Below are positions 1 through 7,919 of a stretch of 30,337 nucleotides of DNA, piece after piece (positions within the stretch are counted from its first letter, which is position 1; each line of letters starts with the position of its first letter). Source of the DNA: CANHBY01 sp031376995 (GTDB lineage: Bacteria > Pseudomonadota > Gammaproteobacteria > Burkholderiales > Burkholderiaceae_C); the NCBI GenBank assembly GCA_031376995.1, contig JANMEO010000141.1, positions 1 to 30,337 on the forward strand, given 5' to 3'. A model generated the notes under the pieces. That model worked only from the letters and a program-made list of their open reading frames with translations. It did not search any database and was not told where the DNA came from. Made by a program: the position numbers and the translations under genes.

Positions 1-52
1 GGTTAAAAACTACATAAATGTCATAAATTGGCACTACAAAATAGTTGAAAAA

Positions 53-67
53 TGGCACTCGTGTCGC
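53..67 (+). promoter_or_regulatory. Weak candidate sigma-54 (RpoN) promoter
   Basis: The sequence TGGCAC-N5-TCGC has GG and GC separated by exactly ten bases, which is the defining spacing of sigma-54 -24/-12 elements. The -12 box departs from the TTGC consensus at one base. It lies about 135 bases upstream of the methyltransferase start. Such a motif can occur by chance, and no enhancer-binding site or activator gene is visible in the window, so confidence is low. Confidence 0.2.
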
Positions 68-203
68 GCGCAAGTGCTTGATTTATATGACCCGACTAAG
101 CGCTTATGTTGGAAAATGACCCTGGAAGTGTCGAACTCCGGGGCTGAAGGCGGCTCGCATCCGGTGTTTCGTACCAGGATGGCGTCGTATGAAATGATAG
201 GGT

Positions 204-836
204 ATGACATTAAGTTCCGAAGACCTCCAACAAATCGCCGCGCGCACCGTGGCGCACTACGAGCAGAACGCCCAGAGCTACTGGGAAGGCACGCGCGACC
301 ACGATGTCAGCCAGAACATCGAGGCCCTGCTGAAGCATATTCCCGGGCCTGCACCCTTTGATCTGCTGGATTTCGGTTGCGGACCCGGGCGCGACCTACA
401 GGCTTTCAAGGCGCTGGGGCACCGCCCCGTGGGCTTGGAGGGCGCTCCCAGGGCAGCAGCGCTTGCACGGGTCCACAGCGGCTGCGAGGTGTTGGAGCAG
501 AGCTTCCTGCACCTCGAACTGCCCGCGCAGCGCTACGACGGGGTTTTTGCGAATGCCGCGCTGTTTCATGTGCCTTCTCAGGTGCTACCCCAGGTGCTGC
601 AACAACTGCAGGCCTGCCTGCGGCCGCATGGCGTGCTGTTCAGCTCCAACCCGCACGGCGACGGCCAAGAGGGCTGCAATGGCGAGCGCTACGGCGCATT
701 TCACGACTGGCCAACCTGGCGCGGCTTGGTGACAGCCGCCGGCTTTGACGAGCTGGATCACTTCTACCGTCCGCCGGGCTTACCTCTCGAGCAACAGCCC
801 TGGCTGGCTAGCGTATGGCGCAAGCGCAACCGGTAA
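204..836 (+). CDS. Class I SAM-dependent methyltransferase
   Basis: This 210-residue protein is a probable small-molecule or protein methyltransferase using S-adenosylmethionine. The glycine-rich motif I is LLDFGCGPGRD at about residues 53-63. An acidic/hydrophobic motif with FANAALFHVP follows at about residues 114-123, and the LRPHGVLFSSNPHG strand-turn at about 140-153 is typical of Methyltransf_11/25-type Rossmann folds. The length is normal for a stand-alone enzyme of this class. The start ATG is preceded by an AGGG-like element. The gene is visibly richer in G+C than the DNA on either side and faces the AT-rich gene that follows, so it may have a different history. The substrate cannot be inferred. 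The 200 bases upstream hold no convincing gene. Confidence 0.8.
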   Translation: MTLSSEDLQQIAARTVAHYEQNAQSYWEGTRDHDVSQNIEALLKHIPGPAPFDLLDFGCGPGRDLQAFKALGHRPVGLEGAPRAAALARVHSGCEVLEQSFLHLELPAQRYDGVFANAALFHVPSQVLPQVLQQLQACLRPHGVLFSSNPHGDGQEGCNGERYGAFHDWPTWRGLVTAAGFDELDHFYRPPGLPLEQQPWLASVWRKRNR

Positions 837-1065
837 CTCTACGGCACTGCTTTGAAGTTCTCAAGGGTTCGCGACCCGATCCGTTTTCACGCCGCCTGCT
901 GCTCTGTCGAATCAGCTTGATCAGGACCTCAAGACCCGAAGGGTAATTTCGCCTGATAAAGGCTGAGCGCAAAATTAGAGTTGGGCGATTTCTTCTTGTT
1001 GACTAAATACGCTGAGGCATTGATTACAACAAATTTATTCTTCGTTCATGTTTGACTTTTCAGTA

Positions 1066-2991
1066 TTAAAGTGTTTCTATCAGAATTTTATCAAGTCCAA
1101 CGGCCTTTAATTCTGCTTCTATTTCGTTTTTGTATGCGGGGTTTGAAATTATTAGGGCATCACCTGGTTTCGCCACAGCAAAAAAGTTTTGCTTAGACTT
1201 GATTTCCACGAGTGAGACTGGCAGGTACTTGCCTATCTTATTCGGGTTCTGGTCAATTGCAAACTGTAATTTATCAAGCAATCGCTTATGAAATGCGCAA
1301 TGAGCCAGGAAAAGGCAGCCCTTTGTTGCAGCGCCCCATAAAAATACAGAGCGATTTCTTGTCATCTCATCGATTCTTTTGATGTCCTTTAATATATCAG
1401 GGAACATATCGTTGAACGAAACAAATTTCCAATCTTTGGATTTATAGTGCTGATTGAATTTTGGATTGAGTGATGGGATGTTCGATATAATGTACTGGTA
1501 TTGATCATCAAATAAAAGACCATGCGTGGTTTTTTGTTGATCAAAGAGTGCCCTTAGGGCTTGCTGAGAGAAGTAGTTTACGTGCTCATATGTTATATCA
1601 AAAAATGTTTTATTTGAAATAATCCAGTCATGGTTTGGCACTTCGATATAAATTTTTGCACTGCCGAAGATTGCTTTGAGCATCCATAAGAAATCATAAG
1701 GTTGTGGGATATGCTCGAGAACATGCCTCAAAACGACAATGTCAGCTGAAATATTGTCGGCGCTGTTTAGATAGCGTTTTTCAATTAATTTATTATCCCC
1801 GTCATAAGATGCATCGTAGCCTTTGATGTTGAAGTATTTGTCGGCTTCAATCATCTCGACAAAGTCTCCTTTCCCGCACCCCACCTCCACAATCATGCTT
1901 CCTTTTGGCAGCTCTCGTTTTAATATTGTTAAAACGGCTGCCATATGATTTTTAAACTTAATTGAATGTGCTTGACTGTTTTCATAGTCTTCACTGTAAT
2001 CAATCAAACTTTGGTTAAATGCTTCGTTTTCCAAGAAATTCAATTCTTTGTTAACACGCAGGCGCATTGGTGCTAACGCTTGTCTTGAATCCTTTGACTT
2101 TAATGGGGCATTCGGAAGCACTGGTAATAGAATTGTTTCGCCAATATCGCGCACGCCCCAAAATGCCATTGGTTCATAATCTGTATAGGGGTAGTGGCCG
2201 AGATTGGGCTTTATTTTTGAGCCCTGCTCACTGATTCGCTCTTCGACTAAACGTCTAACAGAGATTGGATGACCACTACAAATGTTAACGGCTCCAGGGC
2301 TGCCGCTTTTAAATAAGTCTAAAAGTTGTTGTGCTACTGCTTCAACAGGCAAATAGTCTCGCAGTTGCTCGCCGCCACTCATATTGAAATCAGAGTCTTT
2401 ATTTTTGATGGCAATGTCTAACTGTGAAAGCACTGATTTTTGGCTTTGTCCTTTTCCATACATATAGAAAAGGCGTGCCCATTGAAGGCAAAAAGGATGT
2501 TCTTTTGTCAAGAATTGAAGCTGCTTGTGTAAAAAGTCTTTTGCTAAAGCATACGGATTGTTTGGTGCTGTGTCTGCATTTGATGGGATTGCCCCGTTCT
2601 GTAATCCGTATTCAAAGCAGGTGCCTGTGATTAAAACGTGACGAACTCCACTTAATACAAGAGACTTTACAAATCGATAGTTGAATGGCAGGTTGTCTTC
2701 AAAGTGAAAAAGAGATTGGTAGTTGGGCAGACCTTGCCACGCAAGGTGTATGAGTCCAGCACCATTTTCAATTGTTAATTTTGTGCTGACTTTGTGAAAG
2801 TCTGAGGCAATGAACTGAACATCTTTAAACCAATCAAATTGTGCTGCTTTATTGGGGTCTCTGGCTGTTGCTACGACTTGGAAGTTGTTGTTGAGAAGCA
2901 GCGGAACTACATGCTGACCCACAAATCCAGTCGCTCCACTAACGATGACTTGGCGGAGTTTCTGCTCTCTCTCTCTTGTTGCGTCTGTCAT
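1066..2991 (-). CDS. Fused NAD-dependent sugar epimerase/dehydratase and C-methyltransferase
   Basis: The 641-residue protein joins two enzymes. Residues 14-280 are an extended SDR: the nucleotide-binding motif SGATGFVG is at 18-25, the catalytic Y147-x3-K151 lies in PYALAK, and the domain ends in YEPMAFWG. Residues 345-500 are a class I SAM methyltransferase with motif I EVGCGKGD (369-376), LRHVLEHIPQP (421-431) and YEHVNYFS (468-475). Residues 540-641 match the C-methyltransferase C-terminal fold (PF08484-like) with WGAATKG and NPNKIGKYLP. The linker at 290-345 (PNAPLKSK...YENSQAHS) resembles the end of the zinc-binding N-domain of sugar C-methyltransferases, but its CxxC pairs are missing. 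The family modifies NDP-hexoses, so a cytoplasmic role in glycan or O-antigen sugar synthesis is inferred. The gene is AT-rich and has no other sugar genes beside it, which suggests horizontal transfer. The start ATG has an AGAG-type ribosome site. Confidence 0.8.
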   Translation of the reverse strand: MTDATREREQKLRQVIVSGATGFVGQHVVPLLLNNNFQVVATARDPNKAAQFDWFKDVQFIASDFHKVSTKLTIENGAGLIHLAWQGLPNYQSLFHFEDNLPFNYRFVKSLVLSGVRHVLITGTCFEYGLQNGAIPSNADTAPNNPYALAKDFLHKQLQFLTKEHPFCLQWARLFYMYGKGQSQKSVLSQLDIAIKNKDSDFNMSGGEQLRDYLPVEAVAQQLLDLFKSGSPGAVNICSGHPISVRRLVEERISEQGSKIKPNLGHYPYTDYEPMAFWGVRDIGETILLPVLPNAPLKSKDSRQALAPMRLRVNKELNFLENEAFNQSLIDYSEDYENSQAHSIKFKNHMAAVLTILKRELPKGSMIVEVGCGKGDFVEMIEADKYFNIKGYDASYDGDNKLIEKRYLNSADNISADIVVLRHVLEHIPQPYDFLWMLKAIFGSAKIYIEVPNHDWIISNKTFFDITYEHVNYFSQQALRALFDQQKTTHGLLFDDQYQYIISNIPSLNPKFNQHYKSKDWKFVSFNDMFPDILKDIKRIDEMTRNRSVFLWGAATKGCLFLAHCAFHKRLLDKLQFAIDQNPNKIGKYLPVSLVEIKSKQNFFAVAKPGDALIISNPAYKNEIEAELKAVGLDKILIETL

Positions 2992-3039
2992 CGTTGTTCT
3001 CTTTGGTGATAATTTATGGGTATTGATTTTGCGTGTGTT

Positions 3040-3067
3040 AATTTATTGTGCCGCGCAAAACAATCAA
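3040..3067 (-). promoter_or_regulatory. Candidate sigma-70 promoter of the epimerase/methyltransferase gene
   Basis: On the minus strand a TTGATT box (3067-3062) and a TAAATT box (3045-3040) are 16 bases apart. Each matches consensus at four of six positions. Transcription would start near 3033, giving a leader of about 40 bases. The AT-rich context raises the chance of accidental matches. Confidence 0.3.
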
Positions 3068-3128
3068 CAAATTGTATTGCTGTGCTGTGCGCCTCGCATC
3101 CCCACAGCCCAAACGATCCATGAACAAA

Positions 3129-3153
3129 GCATCTTCAGGTTGAATGGGTATAG
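3129..3153 (+). repeat. Dispersed repeat, copy A
   Basis: GCATCTTCAG is followed by GTTG and AATGGGTATAG. The same arrangement recurs near 5472, 24682 and 30282, always between genes. This copy lies in the 193-base gap between the ABC transporter stop and the epimerase/methyltransferase start. It is a single copy with no obvious inverted partner. The family is not one I can name. Confidence 0.75.
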
Positions 3154-3184
3154 TCCTCATCACATTCTGATTCGAGATCTCTGC

Positions 3185-5116
3185 TCAGACACTTTGCGGT
3201 GTGTCGTCTTGGGTTTGCTCAAAGGCAAGTATTTCAATGGGGGTATCCGTCCATGGCGCCGATGCTTGGGGTTCTTTTTGATTCGTGCTGTAGGGTAAAA
3301 AGCCACCTGACTGATGGCGCCACAGGGCTGCATAGTGGCCTCCTTGGGCCAGCAGTTCATCATGGGTGCCTTGCTCCATGATTCGCCCCTGGTCCAGTAC
3401 CACTAGGCGATCCATCCTGGCGATGGTTGACAGCCGATGTGCAATGGCAATGGTGGTTTTGCCCTCCATTAAGCTTAGCAACTGCTCTTGGATGGCCAGC
3501 TCGGCTTCACTGTCCAGGGCTGAGGTGGCCTCATCGAGAATCAAAATGGGTGCGTTTTTTAATACCACTCGTGCGATGGCAATGCGTTGGCGTTGACCAC
3601 CGCTGAGTTTGACGCCCCGCTCTCCGACATGGGCCTCAAAGCCTGTGCGGTTTTGCCAATCCTGCAGTTCCATGATGAACCCGTGGGCTTGAGCCTTGCG
3701 CGCGGCTGCCTCAATCTCTGCGAGAGTGGCACTCGGAGCCCCATAGCCAATGTTGGCTGAAATTGAGCGGTGCAGCAGTGAGGTATCTTGCGTGACCATG
3801 CCCATGGCGGCGCGCAGACTCTCTTGAGTGACTTTGGCGATATCTTGTCCATCAATCAAAATTCGGCCTTGCTCGAGCTCGTGAAATCGCAAAAGCAAAT
3901 TGACCAAGGTCGACTTGCCCGAGCCAGATCGGCCCACCAGTCCCACCCGCTCGCCGGGTCGAATCACCAAATTCAATCCGTCTAAGACTTTTTTTCCATC
4001 ACTTCGACCGTAAGTGAAGGTGAGCTGTTCAATACAAATTTCACCTCGCAGCACTTTGAGTTCTGGGGCATTGGGCGCATCCAGCAACGTGTGTGGTACA
4101 GCGATTGTTTCCATGCCTTCTTGGACCACGCCAATGTTTTCAAAGATGCCGCTGACCTCCCAACTCACCCATCCTGCGACGTTAGCGATTTGCCACGCTA
4201 AAGGCAAGACTGTCGCCACAGTGGCTGCGTCTACTTGTCCCTGCTGCCAAAGCCAAATTCCTATTGAGGCGGTGCCCACCAAAAGTATGGCGTTCATGAC
4301 AGATAGTGTGGTCATGAACTGCGTAATCAACCGCATATGAGCCGCGATAGCGAGTGTGTGGTCTTCAATGGCCTGGCGCACGTAAGTGTCTTCGTCTCGC
4401 AGCCGGGCAAACAATTTGACAGTCAAAATATTGGTGTAACTGTCGACAACTCGGCCCATGACCATGGAGCGCTGCTCGGAGCTGAGTTTGGCAAGGTCGC
4501 GCATGCGCGGTACAAAATAGTACAAAAAAAGCGCGTAGCTAAAAAACCAAATGGCCGTGGGAATCGCCAATCGCCAATCTGACCATGCCATCAAGACCAA
4601 AGCACTGCTGCCATAAACCGTGATGTACCAAACTGCTCGAATGCTCCCTATCACTGACTCTCGCAATGAGTTGCAGGTTTGCATGACTCGATTGGCAATG
4701 CGCCCTGCAAAATCATTCTGAAAAAAAGGCCAGCCCTGCCTGATAACTTGCCAGTGGCTTTGCCAGCGAATCAAGCCCGTGACCCCCGGGACCACCGCGT
4801 TATGTCGGAGCAGGCTGTCGAGCAATAAAACCAAAGGGCGTACCAACAGCACCAACACCCCCATGCTTAAAAGCAAGGGCATCGCATCTCGCAAGGCGGC
4901 GACTCGATCAGTCTGCGCCATCAGGCCGACCAGTTTGCCGATAAAAACTGGCACCAGCGTGTCAACCCAGGCCACCGCCAAAGCCGTGGCAAACATGGCG
5001 GCATACAAGCCCCGAGTTTGCCGCACGAAGTGCCAGTAAAACGCCAACAAGCCCGTCGGCGGAGGCCCTGGGGGCGGCTGTGTGGGACGCACCAGCGATT
5101 CGAAATAAGCAAACAT
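3185..5116 (-). CDS. ABC exporter half-transporter (permease fused to ATPase)
   Basis: This 643-residue fusion protein has an N-terminal type I exporter membrane domain, with hydrophobic segments from about residue 20 to 330, and a C-terminal ATPase. The ATPase has Walker A GRSGSGKST (catalytic K401), Q-loop VTQDTSLL, signature LSGGQRQR, Walker B ILILDEATSALD and switch IAHRLST. It would act as a dimer in the inner membrane to export lipids, drugs or peptides; the substrate is unknown. I prefer the ATG at 5116 (MFAYFESLV then a proline-rich stretch) because this N-terminus resembles related proteobacterial exporters. The reading frame stays open 30 codons further up, into the DNA flanking the MITE-like element. 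A C-terminal tail after HYAALWRHQSGGF is long and low in conservation signals. It may be co-oriented with, but is separated from, the next minus-strand gene. Confidence 0.88.
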   Translation of the reverse strand: MFAYFESLVRPTQPPPGPPPTGLLAFYWHFVRQTRGLYAAMFATALAVAWVDTLVPVFIGKLVGLMAQTDRVAALRDAMPLLLSMGVLVLLVRPLVLLLDSLLRHNAVVPGVTGLIRWQSHWQVIRQGWPFFQNDFAGRIANRVMQTCNSLRESVIGSIRAVWYITVYGSSALVLMAWSDWRLAIPTAIWFFSYALFLYYFVPRMRDLAKLSSEQRSMVMGRVVDSYTNILTVKLFARLRDEDTYVRQAIEDHTLAIAAHMRLITQFMTTLSVMNAILLVGTASIGIWLWQQGQVDAATVATVLPLAWQIANVAGWVSWEVSGIFENIGVVQEGMETIAVPHTLLDAPNAPELKVLRGEICIEQLTFTYGRSDGKKVLDGLNLVIRPGERVGLVGRSGSGKSTLVNLLLRFHELEQGRILIDGQDIAKVTQESLRAAMGMVTQDTSLLHRSISANIGYGAPSATLAEIEAAARKAQAHGFIMELQDWQNRTGFEAHVGERGVKLSGGQRQRIAIARVVLKNAPILILDEATSALDSEAELAIQEQLLSLMEGKTTIAIAHRLSTIARMDRLVVLDQGRIMEQGTHDELLAQGGHYAALWRHQSGGFLPYSTNQKEPQASAPWTDTPIEILAFEQTQDDTPQSV

Positions 5117-5244
5117 GAACAGATTTTGACCTGAAATACGTTCAACTTGTGACTCTGGGGCACGCATGGGCGTCGCCGCAACACAGTCCCATCGCATGGC
5201 GGCCACAGGACTTTGGATTTTTGGGTTTTGTCGGTTCGCCAGCC

Positions 5245-5345
5245 CCCTACTGTCGTGTCAATTCGCAAATGTCGGTATCTCACTTGCCCTCGATCTGCAT
5301 CGCGGCGTTGCTCACCGACATTTGTGACTTGACACGACACTAGGG
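5245..5345. mobile_element. MITE-like element with ~30-bp terminal inverted repeats
   Basis: The left arm (5247-5276) reads CTACTGTCGTGTCAATTCGC and ends CAAATGTCGGT. The reverse complement of the right arm (5314-5343) reads CTAGTGTCGTGTCAAGTCAC and ends CAAATGTCGGT. Thirty positions differ at only three, and the match extends about two bases outward. The 37-base centre has no coding capacity. The layout is that of a miniature inverted-repeat element or the abutted ends of a deleted insertion sequence. It sits in the divergent gap between the ABC transporter and rpmF. I see no clear target-site duplication. The parent transposase family is not identified. Confidence 0.75.
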
Positions 5346-5422
5346 CCGGGAGTTTCCTGACAGGATAAATTTCTGTAGCCCTCCCTGGTTGGCGCCGTGA
5401 TACAGTTGAAAGCTTGCGGTTT

Positions 5423-5444
5423 TACCCATTCAAAATCGCAGATC
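5423..5444 (-). repeat. Dispersed repeat, degenerate inverted copy
   Basis: TACCCATTCAAAATCGCAGAT reads on the minus strand as ATCTGCGATTTT followed by GAATGGGTA. This matches the GGGTA half of the repeat family well and the CATCTTCAG half poorly. It faces away from copy B 28 bases downstream, so the AATGGGTA ends of the pair point outward. Confidence 0.45.
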
Positions 5445-5471
5445 GTCCGTCCTTCCCTTAGAGACGACACA

Positions 5472-5496
5472 GCATCTTCAGGTTTAATGGGTATAA
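5472..5496 (+). repeat. Dispersed repeat, copy B
   Basis: GCATCTTCAG is followed by GTTT and AATGGGTATAA, nearly identical to copy A at 3129. It lies 68 bases before rpmF, within the probable rpmF leader or promoter region. It forms an inverted pair with the degenerate copy at 5423-5444. Confidence 0.75.
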
Positions 5497-5563
5497 ATTC
5501 CTACCGTTGCACTACCCCCTGTATGCTGATTCACATATCACGCAGCACCCTCGGAGAGATCTC

Positions 5564-5746
5564 ATGGCCGTCCAGCAAAACAAGAAGTCACCATCCAAAC
5601 GCGGCATGCACCGCTCGCACAATGCAGTCGCCTTGCCAGGCTTGGCTGTTGAGTCAACCACTGGCGAGGTTCATCTCCGTCATCACATCAGCCCTTCTGG
5701 TTTTTACCGCGGTCGTAACGTCCTCAAAAACAAAGCTGACGCTTGA
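5564..5746 (+). CDS. rpmF: 50S ribosomal protein L32
   Basis: The 60-residue basic protein starts MAVQQNKKSPSKRGMHRSHN, the hallmark N-terminus of bacterial L32. It continues with HHISPSGFYRGRNVL, normal for the betaproteobacterial form without zinc-binding cysteines. L32 is a late-assembling protein near the peptidyl transferase region of the 50S subunit. A GGAGA ribosome site lies eight bases before the ATG. It heads the plus-strand fatty acid cluster and is 34 bases from plsX, the usual rpmF-plsX linkage. The upstream neighbour that normally accompanies it, yceD (DUF177), is not present; the MITE-like element, repeats and an oppositely oriented exporter are there instead. Confidence 0.97.
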   Translation: MAVQQNKKSPSKRGMHRSHNAVALPGLAVESTTGEVHLRHHISPSGFYRGRNVLKNKADA

Positions 5747-5780
5747 TTCATTGACGCCGTCTTCAGGCGGCTGAATCGCA

Positions 5781-6860
5781 ATGAGTTCAGTGGACACACC
5801 CGCCGCCAAGCCCATCAGGCTTGCTGTTGATTGCATGGGTGGTGACTTGGGGCCTCAAGTTACCCTCCCTGCTTGCAAAGCGTTCCTCTCCTCCCACCCA
5901 GATGCCGAGCTGATTTTGGTCGGTCGTGCAGACGTTTTAGTCCGCGCTCACCACTGGCAGCGCACTCAAATGGTGGTTGCATCAGAGGTTGTTGAGATGG
6001 GCGACCACGTTGAGATTGCCTTGCGTCGCAAAAAAGACTCCTCGATGAGGGTGGCTATCGCGCAAGTCAAGAGCACAGAGGCCTGCCCGGCTGCCGCCCA
6101 TGCTTGTGTTTCTGCGGGCAACACGGGTGCCCTCATGGCTGTTTCTCGTTATTTGCTCAAAACCATTGACGGTATTGATCGGCCGGCGATTGCTTCCGTC
6201 ATGCCTACTATAAGTGGTGGTTACACCACGGTGCTTGATCTGGGTGCCAATGTCGATTGCTCTGCAGAACATTTGCTGCAATTTGCGCTGATGGGCAGCG
6301 CCCTAGTGGCTGCGGTCGAGGGAAAAGAGCAGCCCAGTGTAGGTTTGCTCAACATTGGTGAAGAGGTCATCAAAGGCAGCGAGGTGATCAAACGGGCCGC
6401 TGATTTGTTGCGTCAGGCGGCTTCGCGTGGCCAAATTAACTTTCATGGCAATGTCGAGGGCAATGATATTTTTAAGGGCACCGCTGACATTGTGGTCTGT
6501 GATGGGTTTGTGGGCAATGTGGCACTGAAAACTGCTGAAGGCTTGGCCGCCATGCTTGCCAATGTCATCCGTGAAGAATTCACACGCAATGTGTTCACCC
6601 GTGCAGCTGCTTGGGTGGCCCTGCCGGTGCTCAAACGATGCAAGTTGCGGGTGGATCATCGTCGCTACAACGGTGCGGCTCTTTTGGGTTTGCGTGGTTT
6701 GGTCTTCAAAAGCCACGGTTCAGCCGACGCTTTTGCTTTTGAGCAGGCCCTCAATCGCGCTTATGATGCAGCCCGTCATGGCTTGCTCGACAAGGTGCAT
6801 CAGCGGATCGCTGCGGCGCTGCAAGTTAACTCCAACACCAAGTTAGTCATTTCCGCATGA
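5781..6860 (+). CDS. plsX: Phosphate acyltransferase PlsX
   Basis: PlsX converts acyl-ACP and phosphate to acyl-phosphate, the donor used by PlsY to start phospholipid synthesis. The 359-residue length is normal. Family landmarks are AVDCMGGDLGPQ near residue 15, SAGNTGALMA around 110, LDLGANVD around 150, NIGEE near 190 and CDGFVGNVALKT around 240. It is a soluble protein that associates peripherally with the membrane. Its stop overlaps the fabH start in an ATGA, so translation is probably coupled. The position between rpmF and fabH is the common bacterial arrangement and links acyl chain use to acyl chain initiation. Confidence 0.97.
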   Translation: MSSVDTPAAKPIRLAVDCMGGDLGPQVTLPACKAFLSSHPDAELILVGRADVLVRAHHWQRTQMVVASEVVEMGDHVEIALRRKKDSSMRVAIAQVKSTEACPAAAHACVSAGNTGALMAVSRYLLKTIDGIDRPAIASVMPTISGGYTTVLDLGANVDCSAEHLLQFALMGSALVAAVEGKEQPSVGLLNIGEEVIKGSEVIKRAADLLRQAASRGQINFHGNVEGNDIFKGTADIVVCDGFVGNVALKTAEGLAAMLANVIREEFTRNVFTRAAAWVALPVLKRCKLRVDHRRYNGAALLGLRGLVFKSHGSADAFAFEQALNRAYDAARHGLLDKVHQRIAAALQVNSNTKLVISA

Positions 6861-7861
6861 AATCTTGCACGGGTGACTCTGCGTTACGCCCCCAGACCCG
6901 CATCACTGGCACGGGTGGATATTTGCCTGAAGATCGATTGACCAATGCGCAGCTGGTCAATCGATTGGCTCAGCAGGGGGTTGAAACTTCGGACGAGTGG
7001 ATTGTGGAGCGCACTGGTATCCGGGCACGTCACTTTGCTGCCAGCCATATCCAGACCAGTGACTTGGCTTTAGGGGCGTCTCAACAAGCCTTACAGGCCT
7101 CAGGCTCTGATGCTTCTTCAGTGGATCTGATCATCGTTGCCACAGCGACTCCCGACATGGTGTTTCCCTCGACAGCCTGTGTTTTGCAACGAAAGCTTGG
7201 CTGCCACGGGGCAACCGCCTTTGACGTCCAGGCCGTATGCTCAGGCTTTGTCTATGCTTTGACTATTGCGGACAGCATGATTCGTTCAGGATCAGCCCGA
7301 AAGGCTCTGGTCGTTGGCGCCGAAGTGTTTTCTCGTTTGCTTGATTTCACTGACCGTACGACCTGTGTTTTGTTCGGCGATGGTGCCGGAGCCGTGGTGT
7401 TAGAGGCCAGTGAACAGCCTGGTATTTTGGCCACACAGTTGCATGCCGATGGGCGCCATGCCGATTTGCTTTGCACCCCCGGTACTGTGTCGGGCGGCAA
7501 AGTTTCGGGCAGTCCCCTGCTCAAAATGGATGGTCAGGCTGTCTTTAAATTGGCCGTGGGGGTTCTTGAGGATGTCGCGCGCGAAGTTTTGGCTAAAGCA
7601 GGCCGTTGTGAGGTAGATATCGATTGGTTGGTGCCGCACCAGGCCAATATTCGCATTATTCAAAGCACCGCAAAAAGGCTCAAACTCGATATGGCCAAAG
7701 TGATTCTGACTTTGGCCGAACACGGCAACACCTCAGCGGCCTCCATCCCCTTGGCGCTTGATGTGGGTGTTCGCAGCGGCAAAATCAAGCCCGGTGATAC
7801 AGTCTTGCTAGAAGGCGTGGGTGGGGGGTTTACTTGGGGTGCTGTGTTGTTAGATCTTTAA
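6857..7861 (+). CDS. fabH: 3-oxoacyl-ACP synthase III
   Basis: FabH (KAS III) condenses acetyl-CoA with malonyl-ACP to begin each fatty acid. The 334-residue protein has the full catalytic triad: C128 in AVCSGF, H261 in VPHQAN and N291 in EHGNTSAA. The C-terminal GVGGGFTWGAVLL is typical. The start ATG overlaps the plsX stop by four bases. It is a few residues longer at the N-terminus than the E. coli enzyme (MKSCTGDSALRPQ before the first strand), a small and probably harmless extension. A 58-base gap separates it from fabD. Confidence 0.97.
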   Translation: MKSCTGDSALRPQTRITGTGGYLPEDRLTNAQLVNRLAQQGVETSDEWIVERTGIRARHFAASHIQTSDLALGASQQALQASGSDASSVDLIIVATATPDMVFPSTACVLQRKLGCHGATAFDVQAVCSGFVYALTIADSMIRSGSARKALVVGAEVFSRLLDFTDRTTCVLFGDGAGAVVLEASEQPGILATQLHADGRHADLLCTPGTVSGGKVSGSPLLKMDGQAVFKLAVGVLEDVAREVLAKAGRCEVDIDWLVPHQANIRIIQSTAKRLKLDMAKVILTLAEHGNTSAASIPLALDVGVRSGKIKPGDTVLLEGVGGGFTWGAVLLDL

Positions 7862-7919
7862 TCTTGATTATTCGTGGTTTTAATTCTTTTCCGCTTTTCA
7901 ATTCCTTTATCACCCCACC

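Noticed and set aside
74..361. 95-codon plus-strand ORF overlapping the methyltransferase start
   Set aside because: No recognisable domain, overlaps the well-supported methyltransferase in another frame, and its downstream half is a frame shadow.
4921..5340. 139-codon minus-strand ORF running through the MITE-like element into the ABC transporter
   Set aside because: It is a shadow of the transporter frame fused to the inverted-repeat element. The part within the element might be a relic of a transposon-linked ORF but cannot be supported.
5397..5774. Plus-strand ORF containing rpmF in another frame
   Set aside because: rpmF is unambiguous in its own frame with a good ribosome site.
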